DNA of 64,000 bases from Dehalococcoidia bacterium (GCA_003523055.1 DPHC01000005.1:153354-217353); one strand, 5' to 3'; shown: positions 52,341-61,468, counted from the first letter of the stretch. Made by a program: numbers and translations. Notes: generated from the sequence alone by a model not told the origin.

Positions 52341-55046
52341 ATGATCGATAAGAACATAGAACAAATGGATAGTAAATATAATCCCAGCGCAGTAGAACAG
52401 AGAATATATAATACTTGGCTAAAAAACGGATATTTCTCTCCTGATATTAATAGCGAAAAAGAACCATTTACTATTACGATGCCACCACCGAATGTAACTG
52501 GTGAATTACATCTTGGACATGCACTTGAAAAAGCTATAGAAGACGCATTAATACGTTGGAAGCGCATGAAAGGTTTTGCAGTCCTGTGGCAACCAGGAAG
52601 CGACCATGCAGGTATAGCTACTCAGTGGGCAGTAGAGTTACAGCTAGCAAAAAAAGGAATAAGTAGGCATGACTTAGGGCGTGATAAATTTTTAGAAAAT
52701 GTTTGGGATCACGTGACTAAATACGGTGGGATAATTCATGAACAATCTAGGAGATTGGGAATATCTGCAGATTGGACACGGCATTTATTTACATTGGACG
52801 AGGGTCCAAGTTTGGCAGTTAGAACTACATTTGTAAATTTATATAAAAAAGGCCTTATATACCGTAATGAAAGAATTATAAATTGGTGTCCTAGATGTTC
52901 TACTGCATTATCAGATTTAGAAGTTAATTATAAAGATGTGCAAGGCAAACTCTATTATGTGAAATATTTTCATTCTAATTCATCTGATTATATAACTGTA
53001 GCTACAACACGTCCGGAGACTTTATTTGGAGACACTGCTGTTGCGATGAATCCATCTGATGAAAGATTTATAGATGGAACTACATTGACCGTTCCATTGT
53101 GTGATAGAGAAGTACCATTGATTGCAGATGAAGGCATTGAACTTGAATTTGGCACAGGAGTGTTGAAAGTAACTCCAGCTCATGATGTCTTGGATTTTGA
53201 TATTGGGCAAAGACATGACTTGCCTAGTTTATGTGTTATTAATAATGATGGCACTTTAAATGAATTATGCGGAAAATATGATGGAGTTGACCGATTTGAT
53301 GCTAGACATAAAATATCTCAGGAGCTGGAAGATTTAGGGTATTTAGAAAAAGTAGAAGAATATCAACATTCTGTAGGTAGCTGTCAGCGCTGTGATTCTG
53401 TTTTAGAACCTCTTCCGAGTTTACAATGGTTTGTAAATGTGGGTTCTCATGAACAAGAAAATTCTATTGCAGGTAAAGCCTATAAGGCTGTAACTAGTGG
53501 AGACATATCAATAGTTCCAGAAAGATTTACTAAGATTTACTTAAATTGGATCTCTAGTATTAGAGATTGGTGTATTAGTAGACAGCTTTGGTGGGGGCAT
53601 AGGATACCGGTGTGGTACTGTGAGAATTGTGAAGGGCTGACGGTTGTAATTGATGTTCCGGATAAATGTGAACATTGTAGTTCGCCTAGCATTTTTCAAG
53701 ATGAAGATGTGTTGGATACTTGGTTTAGCTCGGGGTTATGGCCACACTCAACACTTGGGTGGCCAAATGAAACCAAAGCATATGAAAAATTTTATCCGAC
53801 CTCTGTTTTAGAAACTGGATATGATATTTTATTCTTTTGGGTTGCCAGAATGATAATGATGGGGATAGAGAATACTGGAACAGTGCCGTTTAAGACGGTT
53901 TTATTGCATGGCTTAATACGAGATTCATCTGGTGCAAAAATGAGTAAGACTAGAGGGAACACATTAAACCCGTTAGAATTGATAGATAAATATGGAACTG
54001 ATGCACTTCGATTTGCATTAACTACAGGTACTGCTCCGGGAAATGATTTGAGAATATCAGAAGGTAAATTAGAAGCTTCACGTAATTTTACTACGAAAAT
54101 TTGGAATGCTGCTAGATACGTATTAAACATTCTCGACAAAAACAATTTTGCATATAATGGCGAATTATTTGACTCAGATTATAAAATTAATGTTTCTAAT
54201 AGAGAAGATTTTTGGATATTGAGCAAATTAGAACGATTGATTATAGACACTAACCAATCCTTAGAGCAATTTGAAATAGGTGAAGCGCAGCAAAAAATAT
54301 ACGAATTTATATGGAATGACTATTGCGATTGGTATATAGAAATGTCCAAAGTGAGAATAGCGAAAGGGGATGAAGACCCACTTAAATGCTTATTGTATGT
54401 ATTGGCTACATCATTAAAACTCATTCATCCATTCATGCCATATATTACCGAAGAAATTTGGCAGGCTATTAATCAAAGATCAGAAAAAGATCTTGATTCA
54501 ATCATGGTTACGAATTATCCAGAAAGTACTAATGTGGCAATACCTGATAGTATTGAAGATGAAATATCTACAGTGATACAAGTGATAAAATCTGTAAGAA
54601 ATATCAGATCAGAATTTAACATCAACCCCAAGCATAAAATAGACGCTTTTATAACATCTAATGCTTTTAACGATATATTTAATGATGAATTGGATTTGAT
54701 TAAATCAACTGCTGCTATAAACGAAATTTATTTTACTAATCACACAAATAACGAGAATAACGTTAATTTGGTCATTAATGGCGTAAACTCCTTGCAAGGT
54801 GACCTTGTTTTAATGAGTTTACCTCTCAGTGATGTAGTTGATTTGGATCAAGAAATTAGCAGATTAACCAATGATTTGGAGTCGTGCATTAATAATATAA
54901 AACGATTGGATGCCTTAGTATCCAATGAGAAATTTAGAGAAAAAGCTGACCCGGTAGTGGTCAATAATGAGATTGATAAATTAAAAGCCAGCGAAATTCA
55001 AAGAGATCGCTTACAAGAAATAATGTCTCATTTAAAAAGAGGCTAA
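52341..55046 (+). CDS. valS: Valyl-tRNA synthetase
   Basis: 901 residues. The class I HIGH motif is H-L-G-H at residues 57-60 (P-P-P-N-V-T-G-E-L-H-L-G-H) and KMSKS appears as A-K-M-S-K-T near residue 533. The editing domain (T-T-R-P-E-T-L-F-G-D-T-A) lies between them. The C-terminal 70 residues form the coiled coil typical of ValS. It charges tRNA-Val and clears mischarged threonine. Its stop lies 4 bp from the aroE start, so the two are probably co-transcribed. Confidence 0.97.
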   Translation: MIDKNIEQMDSKYNPSAVEQRIYNTWLKNGYFSPDINSEKEPFTITMPPPNVTGELHLGHALEKAIEDALIRWKRMKGFAVLWQPGSDHAGIATQWAVELQLAKKGISRHDLGRDKFLENVWDHVTKYGGIIHEQSRRLGISADWTRHLFTLDEGPSLAVRTTFVNLYKKGLIYRNERIINWCPRCSTALSDLEVNYKDVQGKLYYVKYFHSNSSDYITVATTRPETLFGDTAVAMNPSDERFIDGTTLTVPLCDREVPLIADEGIELEFGTGVLKVTPAHDVLDFDIGQRHDLPSLCVINNDGTLNELCGKYDGVDRFDARHKISQELEDLGYLEKVEEYQHSVGSCQRCDSVLEPLPSLQWFVNVGSHEQENSIAGKAYKAVTSGDISIVPERFTKIYLNWISSIRDWCISRQLWWGHRIPVWYCENCEGLTVVIDVPDKCEHCSSPSIFQDEDVLDTWFSSGLWPHSTLGWPNETKAYEKFYPTSVLETGYDILFFWVARMIMMGIENTGTVPFKTVLLHGLIRDSSGAKMSKTRGNTLNPLELIDKYGTDALRFALTTGTAPGNDLRISEGKLEASRNFTTKIWNAARYVLNILDKNNFAYNGELFDSDYKINVSNREDFWILSKLERLIIDTNQSLEQFEIGEAQQKIYEFIWNDYCDWYIEMSKVRIAKGDEDPLKCLLYVLATSLKLIHPFMPYITEEIWQAINQRSEKDLDSIMVTNYPESTNVAIPDSIEDEISTVIQVIKSVRNIRSEFNINPKHKIDAFITSNAFNDIFNDELDLIKSTAAINEIYFTNHTNNENNVNLVINGVNSLQGDLVLMSLPLSDVVDLDQEISRLTNDLESCINNIKRLDALVSNEKFREKADPVVVNNEIDKLKASEIQRDRLQEIMSHLKRG

Positions 55047-55050
55047 CTTT

Positions 55051-55905
55051 ATGTTAGCACCTAAGATGTACAGCACATTGGGTATTATTGGTTACCCAAT
55101 TTCACATTCTATTTCACCAATATTCCAGCAGTCTGCAATAGATTTTTACGGACTACCGGATATTTATAAACCTTATGAAATAGCTCCAGACCAACTGGGA
55201 CAATTTATGTCAGACTTGAAAAATACCGATGCAAAAGGTATTAATGTGACAGTTCCTCATAAACAGGCCGTGATTCCTTATTTGGATAGTATAGATGAGT
55301 GGGCAGTAAAAGCAGGAGCTGTAAACACAATTGTTAAATCTGGTAGTAAATTATTGGGATATAATACTGATGGGTATGGTTTTATAGAAGGACTAAAGAG
55401 ATCTTGTGATGTTTCATTGTTTGATTGTAACGTTCTTATTTTTGGAGCAGGTGGATCCGCGAGAGCTGTCTTACTATCGCTTATTGATGCTTCGGTAAAT
55501 TCTATTTGTATAGCTAATAGAACATTATCTAAAGCTGTTGAGTTAAGAGAAATAGCCAGAAATAATGGTATAACATGCGAAGCTGTTTCTATCGAGGATA
55601 AAGAATTTAAAACATTAGTTGGCAAAGCAAATATTATAGTGAATTGTACGACTATAGGAATGAAAAATGACATTGGAGTGTTACCGTTTGGATCTGAAGA
55701 GTTACATAGAGAAACTATTGTTTATGATTTAGTTTATAATCCTATTCAAACATCTATGATTACTGAAGGTGAAAAATCCGGATGCAAAATTATAAGTGGA
55801 ATCGACATGCTGGTGTTTCAAGGAGCAAAGTCTTTTGAGTTTTGGTTTAAAAAGCAAGCTCCGATAGAAGTTATGTTGAAATCTGCAAAATCTGCAATTT
55901 TATAA
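55051..55905 (+). CDS. aroE: Shikimate dehydrogenase AroE
   Basis: 284 residues. G-Y-P-I-S-H-S-I-S-P near residue 14 and N-V-T-V-P-H-K near residue 66 (with the catalytic Lys) form the shikimate site; G-A-G-G-S-A-R-A-V near residue 133 is the NADP loop; N-T-D-G-Y-G near residue 105 holds the catalytic Asp. It reduces 3-dehydroshikimate with NADPH. An alternative ATG is at codon 6. It is followed 26 bp later by aroC, the last shared shikimate step in this window. Confidence 0.95.
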   Translation: MLAPKMYSTLGIIGYPISHSISPIFQQSAIDFYGLPDIYKPYEIAPDQLGQFMSDLKNTDAKGINVTVPHKQAVIPYLDSIDEWAVKAGAVNTIVKSGSKLLGYNTDGYGFIEGLKRSCDVSLFDCNVLIFGAGGSARAVLLSLIDASVNSICIANRTLSKAVELREIARNNGITCEAVSIEDKEFKTLVGKANIIVNCTTIGMKNDIGVLPFGSEELHRETIVYDLVYNPIQTSMITEGEKSGCKIISGIDMLVFQGAKSFEFWFKKQAPIEVMLKSAKSAIL

Positions 55906-55931
55906 AATTATAATTGAAATGAGGGAATCTT

Positions 55932-57113
55932 ATGTTTCGATGGTTTACAGCGGGTGAATCGCACGGTCAGGGGTTAGTAATAATGGTTGAAGGTATCCCT
56001 GCCGGCTTGGAAATTGATGAAAAATTTATAGGCAATCAATTAGGAAGAAGACAGAAAGGATACGGGCGAGGCGGCCGTATGTTAATCGAGCAGGACTGGG
56101 CTCACATTGAAACTGGAGTTCGGCATGGTAAAACCATGGGAAGCCCTATAGCATTAACGATTAAAAATAAAGATTGGGTCAACTGGTTGGAAGCTATGTC
56201 AGTGGAAGAAGTTGAAGATTATAAAGAAGAAGGACGCAATCAAAGAGTTACTAGAATACGACCGGGGCATGCAGATTTGCCTGGAGTGATGAAATATAAT
56301 TTTGATGATGTTCGTCCTATATTGGAACGTTCAAGCGCTAGAGAAACAGCATCTCGTGTTGCTGCTGGATCGGTGGCTTTGCGATTTCTAGAAGAATTTG
56401 GGATTAAAATTAAAAGTCATGTTATATCCATTGGCAAAGTTAAGATTTCTGACACCAAAAATATAGATTGGAATGAAGTAGAAAAATCTGACGTAAGATG
56501 CAGTGATGTAAAGATAGCAGATTTGATGCGTAAAGAAATAGATGATGCTAAAGAAGCTGGAGATACTGTAGGTGGTACTGTAGAAGTGATTGCTGAAAAT
56601 GTTCCAATTGGGTTAGGATCCCATATTCAGTGGGATTTAAAAATAGACGCAATGATAGCTCAAGCATTTATGTCTATAAATGCCGTTAAATCTGTCTCAT
56701 TGGGGCCTGGAGAGGAAATAATGAACAAATGGGGATCTGATGTTCAGGATGTTATATTACCAGTAACTAATCCAGATGAGCCTTGGCAAAGGAAAACTAA
56801 TAACGCTGGTGGCACTGAAGGTGGGATGACTAATGGAATGCCGCTAGTCGCTAGATTTGCGATTAAACCAATTGCGACCATGAGGAATCCTCTACCATCG
56901 GTGGATTTAGATACAGGAGAAGAAGTAATGGCACATTTTGAACGTTCGGATGTGTGTCAGGTTCCTCCTGCGGGTGTTATTGGTGAATCTATGATGGCTC
57001 TGGTAATTGCTAAGTGCATGATCGATAAATTCGGTGGTGACTCAATGTCAGAAATAAAACGCAATTATAATGGTTATATAGAAACTGTTAAACCCCGAAA
57101 AACATATCGGTAA
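55932..57113 (+). CDS. aroC: Chorismate synthase AroC
   Basis: 393 residues. F-T-A-G-E-S-H-G-Q at the start, G-R-G-G-R-M near residue 46, the R-P-G-H-A-D near residue 110 and S-S-A-R-E-T-A near residue 135 are conserved. The enzyme removes phosphate from EPSP to make chorismate with reduced FMN as a helper. It is third in valS-aroE-aroC. The remaining shikimate genes are not in the window. A promoter-like inverted repeat follows it before the selenoprotein gene. Confidence 0.96.
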   Translation: MFRWFTAGESHGQGLVIMVEGIPAGLEIDEKFIGNQLGRRQKGYGRGGRMLIEQDWAHIETGVRHGKTMGSPIALTIKNKDWVNWLEAMSVEEVEDYKEEGRNQRVTRIRPGHADLPGVMKYNFDDVRPILERSSARETASRVAAGSVALRFLEEFGIKIKSHVISIGKVKISDTKNIDWNEVEKSDVRCSDVKIADLMRKEIDDAKEAGDTVGGTVEVIAENVPIGLGSHIQWDLKIDAMIAQAFMSINAVKSVSLGPGEEIMNKWGSDVQDVILPVTNPDEPWQRKTNNAGGTEGGMTNGMPLVARFAIKPIATMRNPLPSVDLDTGEEVMAHFERSDVCQVPPAGVIGESMMALVIAKCMIDKFGGDSMSEIKRNYNGYIETVKPRKTYR

Positions 57114-57117
57114 ATTA

Positions 57118-57152
57118 TTGACTTATTCACGGTTTACGGTAGAATAAGTCAA
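57118..57152 (+). promoter_or_regulatory. Candidate selenoprotein-gene promoter overlapped by a perfect 11-bp inverted repeat
   Basis: TTGACT (57118-57123) and TAGAAT (57140-57145) with a 16-nt spacer look like a sigma70 promoter. The same stretch holds TTGACTTATTC (57118-57128) and its exact reverse complement (57142-57152) around a 13-nt loop, so the repeat covers both -35 and -10. It could be an operator; alternatively it is a weak hairpin after aroC. No T-run follows. Confidence 0.5.
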
Positions 57153-57181
57153 AACTCCTATATTAAAAGAAGGTGAGTAAA

Positions 57182-57460
57182 ATGGAAGGTAAAGTACAGT
57201 TAGAAATAACATATTGTGTTCCTTGACAACATCACGCAACTGCCACGTGGATGGCAAATGAATTTTTCAGAGCATATGGACCTGATGCGGCAATAACAAT
57301 CTCTCCAAGAGGACAAGGTATTATGGAAGTCTTCTTAGATGGTGAGAAAATATTCGATAAAAAAGCTGAAGATAACCAATATCCTGATTTAGCTAGAGTT
57401 CGAAAAATGAAAGAAGTAATTGCAGCAAAATTGGAATCCATACCTGCAGCTGCTGACTAA
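57182..57460 (+). CDS. selW: SelW/Rdx-family selenoprotein with in-frame TGA (selenocysteine) in the CxxU redox motif
   Basis: The ATG at 57182 follows GAAGGTGAG. Codon 15 is TGA at 57224-57226; the frame then runs 77 more codons to TAA. Read through, the product is 92 residues: Y-C-V-P-U at 11-15, then a helix (A-T-W-M-A-N-E-F-F-R-A-Y) and I-T-I-S-P-R-G-Q-G-I-M-E-V-F-L-D-G-E-K-I-F-D, the order of the thioredoxin-like Rdx family (SelW, SelT, SelH). In homologues the same place is Cys or Sec, so TGA most likely codes selenocysteine, giving a Cys12-Sec15 redox pair. A hairpin (57241-57256) may be its SECIS. SelA, SelB, SelC and SelD genes are not in this window. Confidence 0.85.
57241..57256 (+). 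promoter_or_regulatory. Possible SECIS-like hairpin after the TGA codon
   Basis: TGCCA (57241-57245) pairs with TGGCA (57252-57256) around the loop CGTGGA. It begins 14 nt after the TGA and has Gs in the loop, broadly as in bacterial SECIS elements within the coding region. The stem is only 5 bp; two further pairs are possible below an internal bulge. Confidence 0.35.
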
Positions 57461-57483
57461 AAATTTAAACTAACTATTAGTTT

Positions 57484-57527
57484 AATAAAGTAGAGCCACT
57501 CTTTTATAAGAGTGGCTCTACTTTATT
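57484..57527. terminator. Perfect 20-bp hairpin, bidirectional terminator between selW and tmk
   Basis: A 20-bp arm (57484-57503) and its exact reverse complement (57508-57527) around the loop TTAT. It starts 23 bp after the selW stop and includes the tmk stop codon (complement of 57504-57506) in the loop and one arm base. Its base-paired AATAAA/TTTATT ends give short U-tracts on both strands, so it likely serves both convergent genes. Confidence 0.85.
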
Positions 57528-58106
57528 CCAGATATCTTTTTCTATTTCAGATATTGGTTTCGTCCCATCTATTGAGAACCAATTTTCAGTCTTATCTGCT
57601 ATTTCCAAGTACCCTTTACGAAGACTTTGAAAAAATTGTAAATCTTTATTGTCGAATGTGTCATCTGTCCCATTTATACGTCGGCTTTTCGCGATTTCTG
57701 GTGGAGTATCAATAAATATTATCAAATCAGGCACTATATTATCAGTAGATAAAGAGATAACATTATGGATATCAGCTAATTTTAAACCTTGTGCAAGACC
57801 TTGATAAACTAAAGTCGAATATATGTATCTGTCGCAGATGATATTTTGGTTTTGTAATAGCGCAGGTTTTATCACTTTGTGTATCAGTTCTCTACGGCAA
57901 GATGAAAAAAGAAGTAATTGAGTTAGTGGATCTAGGTCTTTTTCAGTTTTTAGAATGTTTCTGACGAGTTCTCCCAAAGATGTTCCTCCAGGTTCACGAA
58001 CTATAATAGCTTCTTTGGCACTAAATTTAAGTTTTTTTTCAATTAACTTTGTTTGCGTTGTCTTACCAGACCCATCTATTCCCTCAAGTACTATGAAAGA
58101 ACTCAT
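57504..58106 (-). CDS. tmk: Thymidylate kinase
   Basis: 200 residues. The P-loop G-I-D-G-S-G-K-T-T is at residues 9-17, the R-E-P-G-G-T-S-L-G-E near residue 38 and the D-R-Y-I-Y-S-T-L-V-Y-Q-G near residue 92 are the dTMP site, and the lid holds R-R-I-N-G. It phosphorylates dTMP to dTDP. The start is 3 bp after the stop of the R3H ATPase gene, so translation is probably coupled. The stop codon lies inside the terminator hairpin. Confidence 0.95.
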   Translation of the reverse strand: MSSFIVLEGIDGSGKTTQTKLIEKKLKFSAKEAIIVREPGGTSLGELVRNILKTEKDLDPLTQLLLFSSCRRELIHKVIKPALLQNQNIICDRYIYSTLVYQGLAQGLKLADIHNVISLSTDNIVPDLIIFIDTPPEIAKSRRINGTDDTFDNKDLQFFQSLRKGYLEIADKTENWFSIDGTKPISEIEKDIWNKVEPLL

Positions 58107-58109
58107 AAA

Positions 58110-59753
58110 TTATGTCCTGTAAACTAAGAGCGCCCGGTTGGGATCTTTCCCTTTGCTAATGGAACTTAAGTTCATGCGATCAATTTGAATATGCTGCAGC
58201 CTTCTAACATATGAACGCTGAGGGTTCAGCAACACACTGAATGTCCCACTTAATACCTCGTTGGCAGCGTCCTCAGCCTCTTTTAGAGCTTCTTGGAGGA
58301 TATCTGATGAGTTAGTGTCAGGGCTGCTTAGTTGGCTTCTTTGAATTGGGTTGAAGTCTATGCCTTGTTCTTTGGCTAATGTACTTAGGAAATCTAATAT
58401 ATGGTGGAATGTATTTTTCCTTAATACATATACAGGTGTTCCAGTAGATTCAGCGCTTTTTACCAAGTTGGACCCACGTCTGTAATGTGTTTTGGTGGTA
58501 AGTACAATATCAGAATTTCTTAATTCGTTACTTAGAGTAAGCGTTAGGTTAGACTCCTCTTGCGCCGCAAGAATTTTATCTTTACTGACTCCAAAAAGGA
58601 ATACTTTATAGTCCAATTTTCGTACAGGAGCTAAGGATGATTTGTTAGGAGCTATTTGGGCGGTTGAGCTGGTTCTTTTAGTTGCTTGCATATCCCAAGA
58701 ACCGTTTTGTTGTTGGTTTTGCCTGACGGTGTCTTTCGATTTTACCAACTCACCGTTTTCGTCCGTAACACGCGATTCAGGGTATATTGCATAACCTCGT
58801 AGCCATTGGTCTACGACTTCGGCGACATTATCATGGACATCTATTTCATTCCAGCTTTTAATTTCTACAACTATATCGAAAGTGGGCCATGATTTTCGTT
58901 CTTGGATTGTCTTTTGTGTTCCCCTAAATTTGGCTTCTTGATCTCCTAACGTTACAGATTGAATTCCGCCTACTAGGTCGGATAATGTTGGATTAAAGAT
59001 CAGGTTTTCAAGAGTATTGCCATGAGCTGTTGCGACTAACTGGACTCCTCTTTCTGCAATTGTTCTAGCCGCATCAGATTCCTCTGTAGTGCTCATTTCG
59101 TCAATAATAATAACCTCAGGCATATGATTTTCTACAGCTTCTATCATGACAGCATGTTGGTGCTTGGGACTTGCTACTTGCATTCGTCTAGATGATCCTA
59201 TAGCTGGATGAGGTACATCTCCATCTCCGGCAATTTCATTTGATGTATCCACTATTACTACTCGCTTACTAAGATCATCAGAAATCATACGAGCTGTTTC
59301 TCTTAACATAGTGGTTTTACCAACACCGGGGCGACCAAGTAAAAGTATATTTTGTCCGGTTTGAATTAAATCCTCTATGGTCATCGCACTACCATTAATT
59401 GCTCTACCAACTCTGCAAGTTGCGCCAACAATGTGCCCTCTGCGGCTCCGTATTACTGAAACTCTGTGCAGAGTGCCTTCAATACCTGCGCGATTGTCTT
59501 CTCCTATAAATCCTATTTTCTGAACTAAATTATCTAGGTCATCTGAAGTGATTGGCTCTTGATTTAATGTGATATTTTCTCCAGTGAATCGTGCTTCTGG
59601 AAGCCTTCCTAAATCCAAAATGACTTCCAATAGGCTAGATTTGTTAGTTAGGGAATTTATTTTTGCCGTGATGTGGTCTGGTAAAACTTGTAAAAGCCGA
59701 TTCAATTCATTTAGGTTTTGGTCTGAATTCTCAATACGGTCCGATGTTAACAA
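58110..59753 (-). CDS. SpoIIIAA/Ycf45-like AAA ATPase with C-terminal R3H domain
   Basis: 547 residues. Walker A G-R-P-G-V-G-K-T-T lies at 140-148, followed by V-V-I-V-D-T-S-N-E-I-A-G-D-G-D near 173 and I-I-I-D-E-M-S near 214 (Walker B). The final 50 residues (R-S-Y-V-R-R-L-Q-H then P-N-R-A-L-L-V-Y) form an R3H nucleic-acid-binding domain. This arrangement is that of the R3H-containing SpoIIIAA/Ycf45 relatives of cyanobacteria, plastids and Chloroflexota, with no agreed function. The linker region 340-480 includes an S-P-D-T-N-S-S-D stretch. Coupled to tmk. Confidence 0.85.
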   Translation of the reverse strand: MLTSDRIENSDQNLNELNRLLQVLPDHITAKINSLTNKSSLLEVILDLGRLPEARFTGENITLNQEPITSDDLDNLVQKIGFIGEDNRAGIEGTLHRVSVIRSRRGHIVGATCRVGRAINGSAMTIEDLIQTGQNILLLGRPGVGKTTMLRETARMISDDLSKRVVIVDTSNEIAGDGDVPHPAIGSSRRMQVASPKHQHAVMIEAVENHMPEVIIIDEMSTTEESDAARTIAERGVQLVATAHGNTLENLIFNPTLSDLVGGIQSVTLGDQEAKFRGTQKTIQERKSWPTFDIVVEIKSWNEIDVHDNVAEVVDQWLRGYAIYPESRVTDENGELVKSKDTVRQNQQQNGSWDMQATKRTSSTAQIAPNKSSLAPVRKLDYKVFLFGVSKDKILAAQEESNLTLTLSNELRNSDIVLTTKTHYRRGSNLVKSAESTGTPVYVLRKNTFHHILDFLSTLAKEQGIDFNPIQRSQLSSPDTNSSDILQEALKEAEDAANEVLSGTFSVLLNPQRSYVRRLQHIQIDRMNLSSISKGKDPNRALLVYRT

Positions 59754-59850
59754 TAATCCTCCAGATTCTTTATATACTCACTGTGTGAATATTATAAAAG
59801 GTTTTATTTCAGTTTTTGTATCTGCGAGTGTCACGGGGTTTGGAGTATGT

Positions 59851-60414
59851 TTAAATGGTCAAAAAATATTTATGGACTCTTGAATCGTTTGATAATTCGG
59901 GATGGAATGATGTGGCGAATAGATTTTGTTGTCTAACCGCAACAGGTCTTTCATCATTTAATGAGGCTATAGTAGTAACTTTTTTGCCAGTGTTTATAAC
60001 CTGAGGAGCTCGTATAAATATGCAATTAAATGGATCTTCAATGCCTTCTATGTTTAAAGATTGTTCGAAGCTATCTATTTGCCTACCAAAAGCATTTCTT
60101 TGTACTTCTATGTCCATTAATTTAAGAGGAATTGGGTCTTGTTCTGTGATTTTGGTTGCCATCATTATCATTCCAGCACATGTGCCCCAGATGGGCATGC
60201 CTTGCTCTGATAGTTTTAATAATGGATCTCTAAACCCATAATTTGAGCAAAGTCTGCTTAATGTCGTGCTTTCCCCTCCCGGTATCACAAGCCTATCAAT
60301 TTTGGTTAATTGTTCGGGAAGTCTGACTTTTGTGCAGGTTACTCCCAGGGATTCAAACACAGTTTTATGTTCTTCAAAATCCCCTTGGAGAGCTAGGACG
60401 CCTACAGTACTCAC
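59851..60414 (-). CDS. pdxT: Pyridoxal 5'-phosphate synthase glutaminase subunit PdxT
   Basis: 187 residues. The glutaminase triad is Cys79 (W-G-T-C-A-G-M), His171 and Glu173 (F-H-P-E). G-V-L-A-L-Q-G-D-F near the start and I-P-G-G-E-S-T-T near residue 44 are PdxT hallmarks. It splits glutamine and channels ammonia to PdxS. It follows pdxS by 15 bp on the same strand. Confidence 0.95.
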   Translation of the reverse strand: MSTVGVLALQGDFEEHKTVFESLGVTCTKVRLPEQLTKIDRLVIPGGESTTLSRLCSNYGFRDPLLKLSEQGMPIWGTCAGMIMMATKITEQDPIPLKLMDIEVQRNAFGRQIDSFEQSLNIEGIEDPFNCIFIRAPQVINTGKKVTTIASLNDERPVAVRQQNLFATSFHPELSNDSRVHKYFLTI

Positions 60415-60429
60415 TCGATGAATCCTAGG

Positions 60430-61320
60430 CTATTTGCTTCGTGAGGCTAATAATTGATCTTCAGGAATACTTCTTGCACTGATCCCAACCATAGCTTCAC
60501 CAAGATCTTTAGATACATCTGCAAGAATTTTGTAATCTTCAAAATGTGTCACTGCTTGAACTATTGCATCAGCTCGCCTAGCAGGATCACCAGATTTAAA
60601 AATGCCAGAGCCTACAAATACTCCATCAGCCCCCAGGTGCATCATTAATGCCGCATCAGCTGGTGTTGCTACCCCACCGGCTGCAAAGTTTACGACTGGT
60701 AGCCTTCCTAATTCTTTTGTTTGAATTAAAAGTTCAACGCTGACACCTAAATCTCTTGCTTCAACTACTAGTTCGTCATCAGGCATATTTTGTAACTTTC
60801 TTATGTTGTCTTGGACCGTTCTCATGTGCCTAACAGCTTCAACGACGTCTCCTGTTCCTGCTTCTCCCTTTGTTCTGATCATTGTGGCTCCCTCAGAGAT
60901 CCTTCTTAGGGCTTCCCCTAAATCACGACACCCACACACAAAAGGTACAGTAAAATCGTGCTTCCAAACATGATGTTTTTCATCTGCTAATGTTAGTACT
61001 TCTGATTCATCTATATAGTCTATTCCTAATGATTCAAGAATTTTTGCTTCTACGAAGTGCCCGATTCTACATTTAGCCATCACAGGAATACTTACTGTAT
61101 CCATTATTTCCAATATTATTGATGGGTCAGTCATCCTGGCAACTCCGCCTTCAGCACGGATATCAGCAGGGACTCTTTCAAGTGCCATAACCGCTACTGC
61201 TCCAGCTTCGGCTGCTATCTTGGCTTGTTCTGGATTAACTACATCCATAATAACGCCGCCTTTAAGCATTTGAGCGTGTCCTGATTTAACTGTGAATGTT
61301 CCTATGCGAGTATCTGCCAT
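60430..61320 (-). CDS. pdxS: Pyridoxal 5'-phosphate synthase subunit PdxS
   Basis: 296 residues. The reactive lysine near residue 83 (P-V-M-A-K-C-R-I-G-H) and G-G-V-I-M-D-V near residue 21 mark the TIM-barrel PLP synthase. V-N-F-A-A-G-G-V-A-T-P-A-D-A near residue 209 binds phosphate. It makes PLP from ribose 5-phosphate, glyceraldehyde 3-phosphate and ammonia from PdxT. AGGAGG precedes the ATG. PLP would feed the aminotransferases and SufS of this window. Confidence 0.97.
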   Translation of the reverse strand: MADTRIGTFTVKSGHAQMLKGGVIMDVVNPEQAKIAAEAGAVAVMALERVPADIRAEGGVARMTDPSIILEIMDTVSIPVMAKCRIGHFVEAKILESLGIDYIDESEVLTLADEKHHVWKHDFTVPFVCGCRDLGEALRRISEGATMIRTKGEAGTGDVVEAVRHMRTVQDNIRKLQNMPDDELVVEARDLGVSVELLIQTKELGRLPVVNFAAGGVATPADAALMMHLGADGVFVGSGIFKSGDPARRADAIVQAVTHFEDYKILADVSKDLGEAMVGISARSIPEDQLLASRSK

Positions 61321-61356
61321 ATTGTCCTCCTAAACTCTTGGTGCCATTAAGTGTAT

Positions 61357-61404
61357 ATTATACTGCTTTTTTCGATAAGTAGGCAATCCATTCATAATGA
61401 ATGG
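61357..61404 (-). promoter_or_regulatory. pdxS promoter with upstream palindrome
   Basis: On the minus strand TATAAT (complement of 61357-61362) and TTGCCT (complement of 61381-61386) with 18 nt between them form a likely promoter. Just upstream, CCATTCA-TAA-TGAATGG (61388-61404) is a perfect 7-bp palindrome placed where an activator could bind. Confidence 0.45.
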
Positions 61405-61468
61405 TAACTTAGTTTCATTGTGATGTTAAAGGTTATATACTTAACCATACTCGTAAAATCAGATTAAC

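Noticed and set aside
57251..57460. 69-residue protein starting at ATG 57251
   Set aside because: It lacks the first strand and redox motif of the Rdx fold and has no ribosome binding site; the real start is 57182 with the TGA read as selenocysteine.
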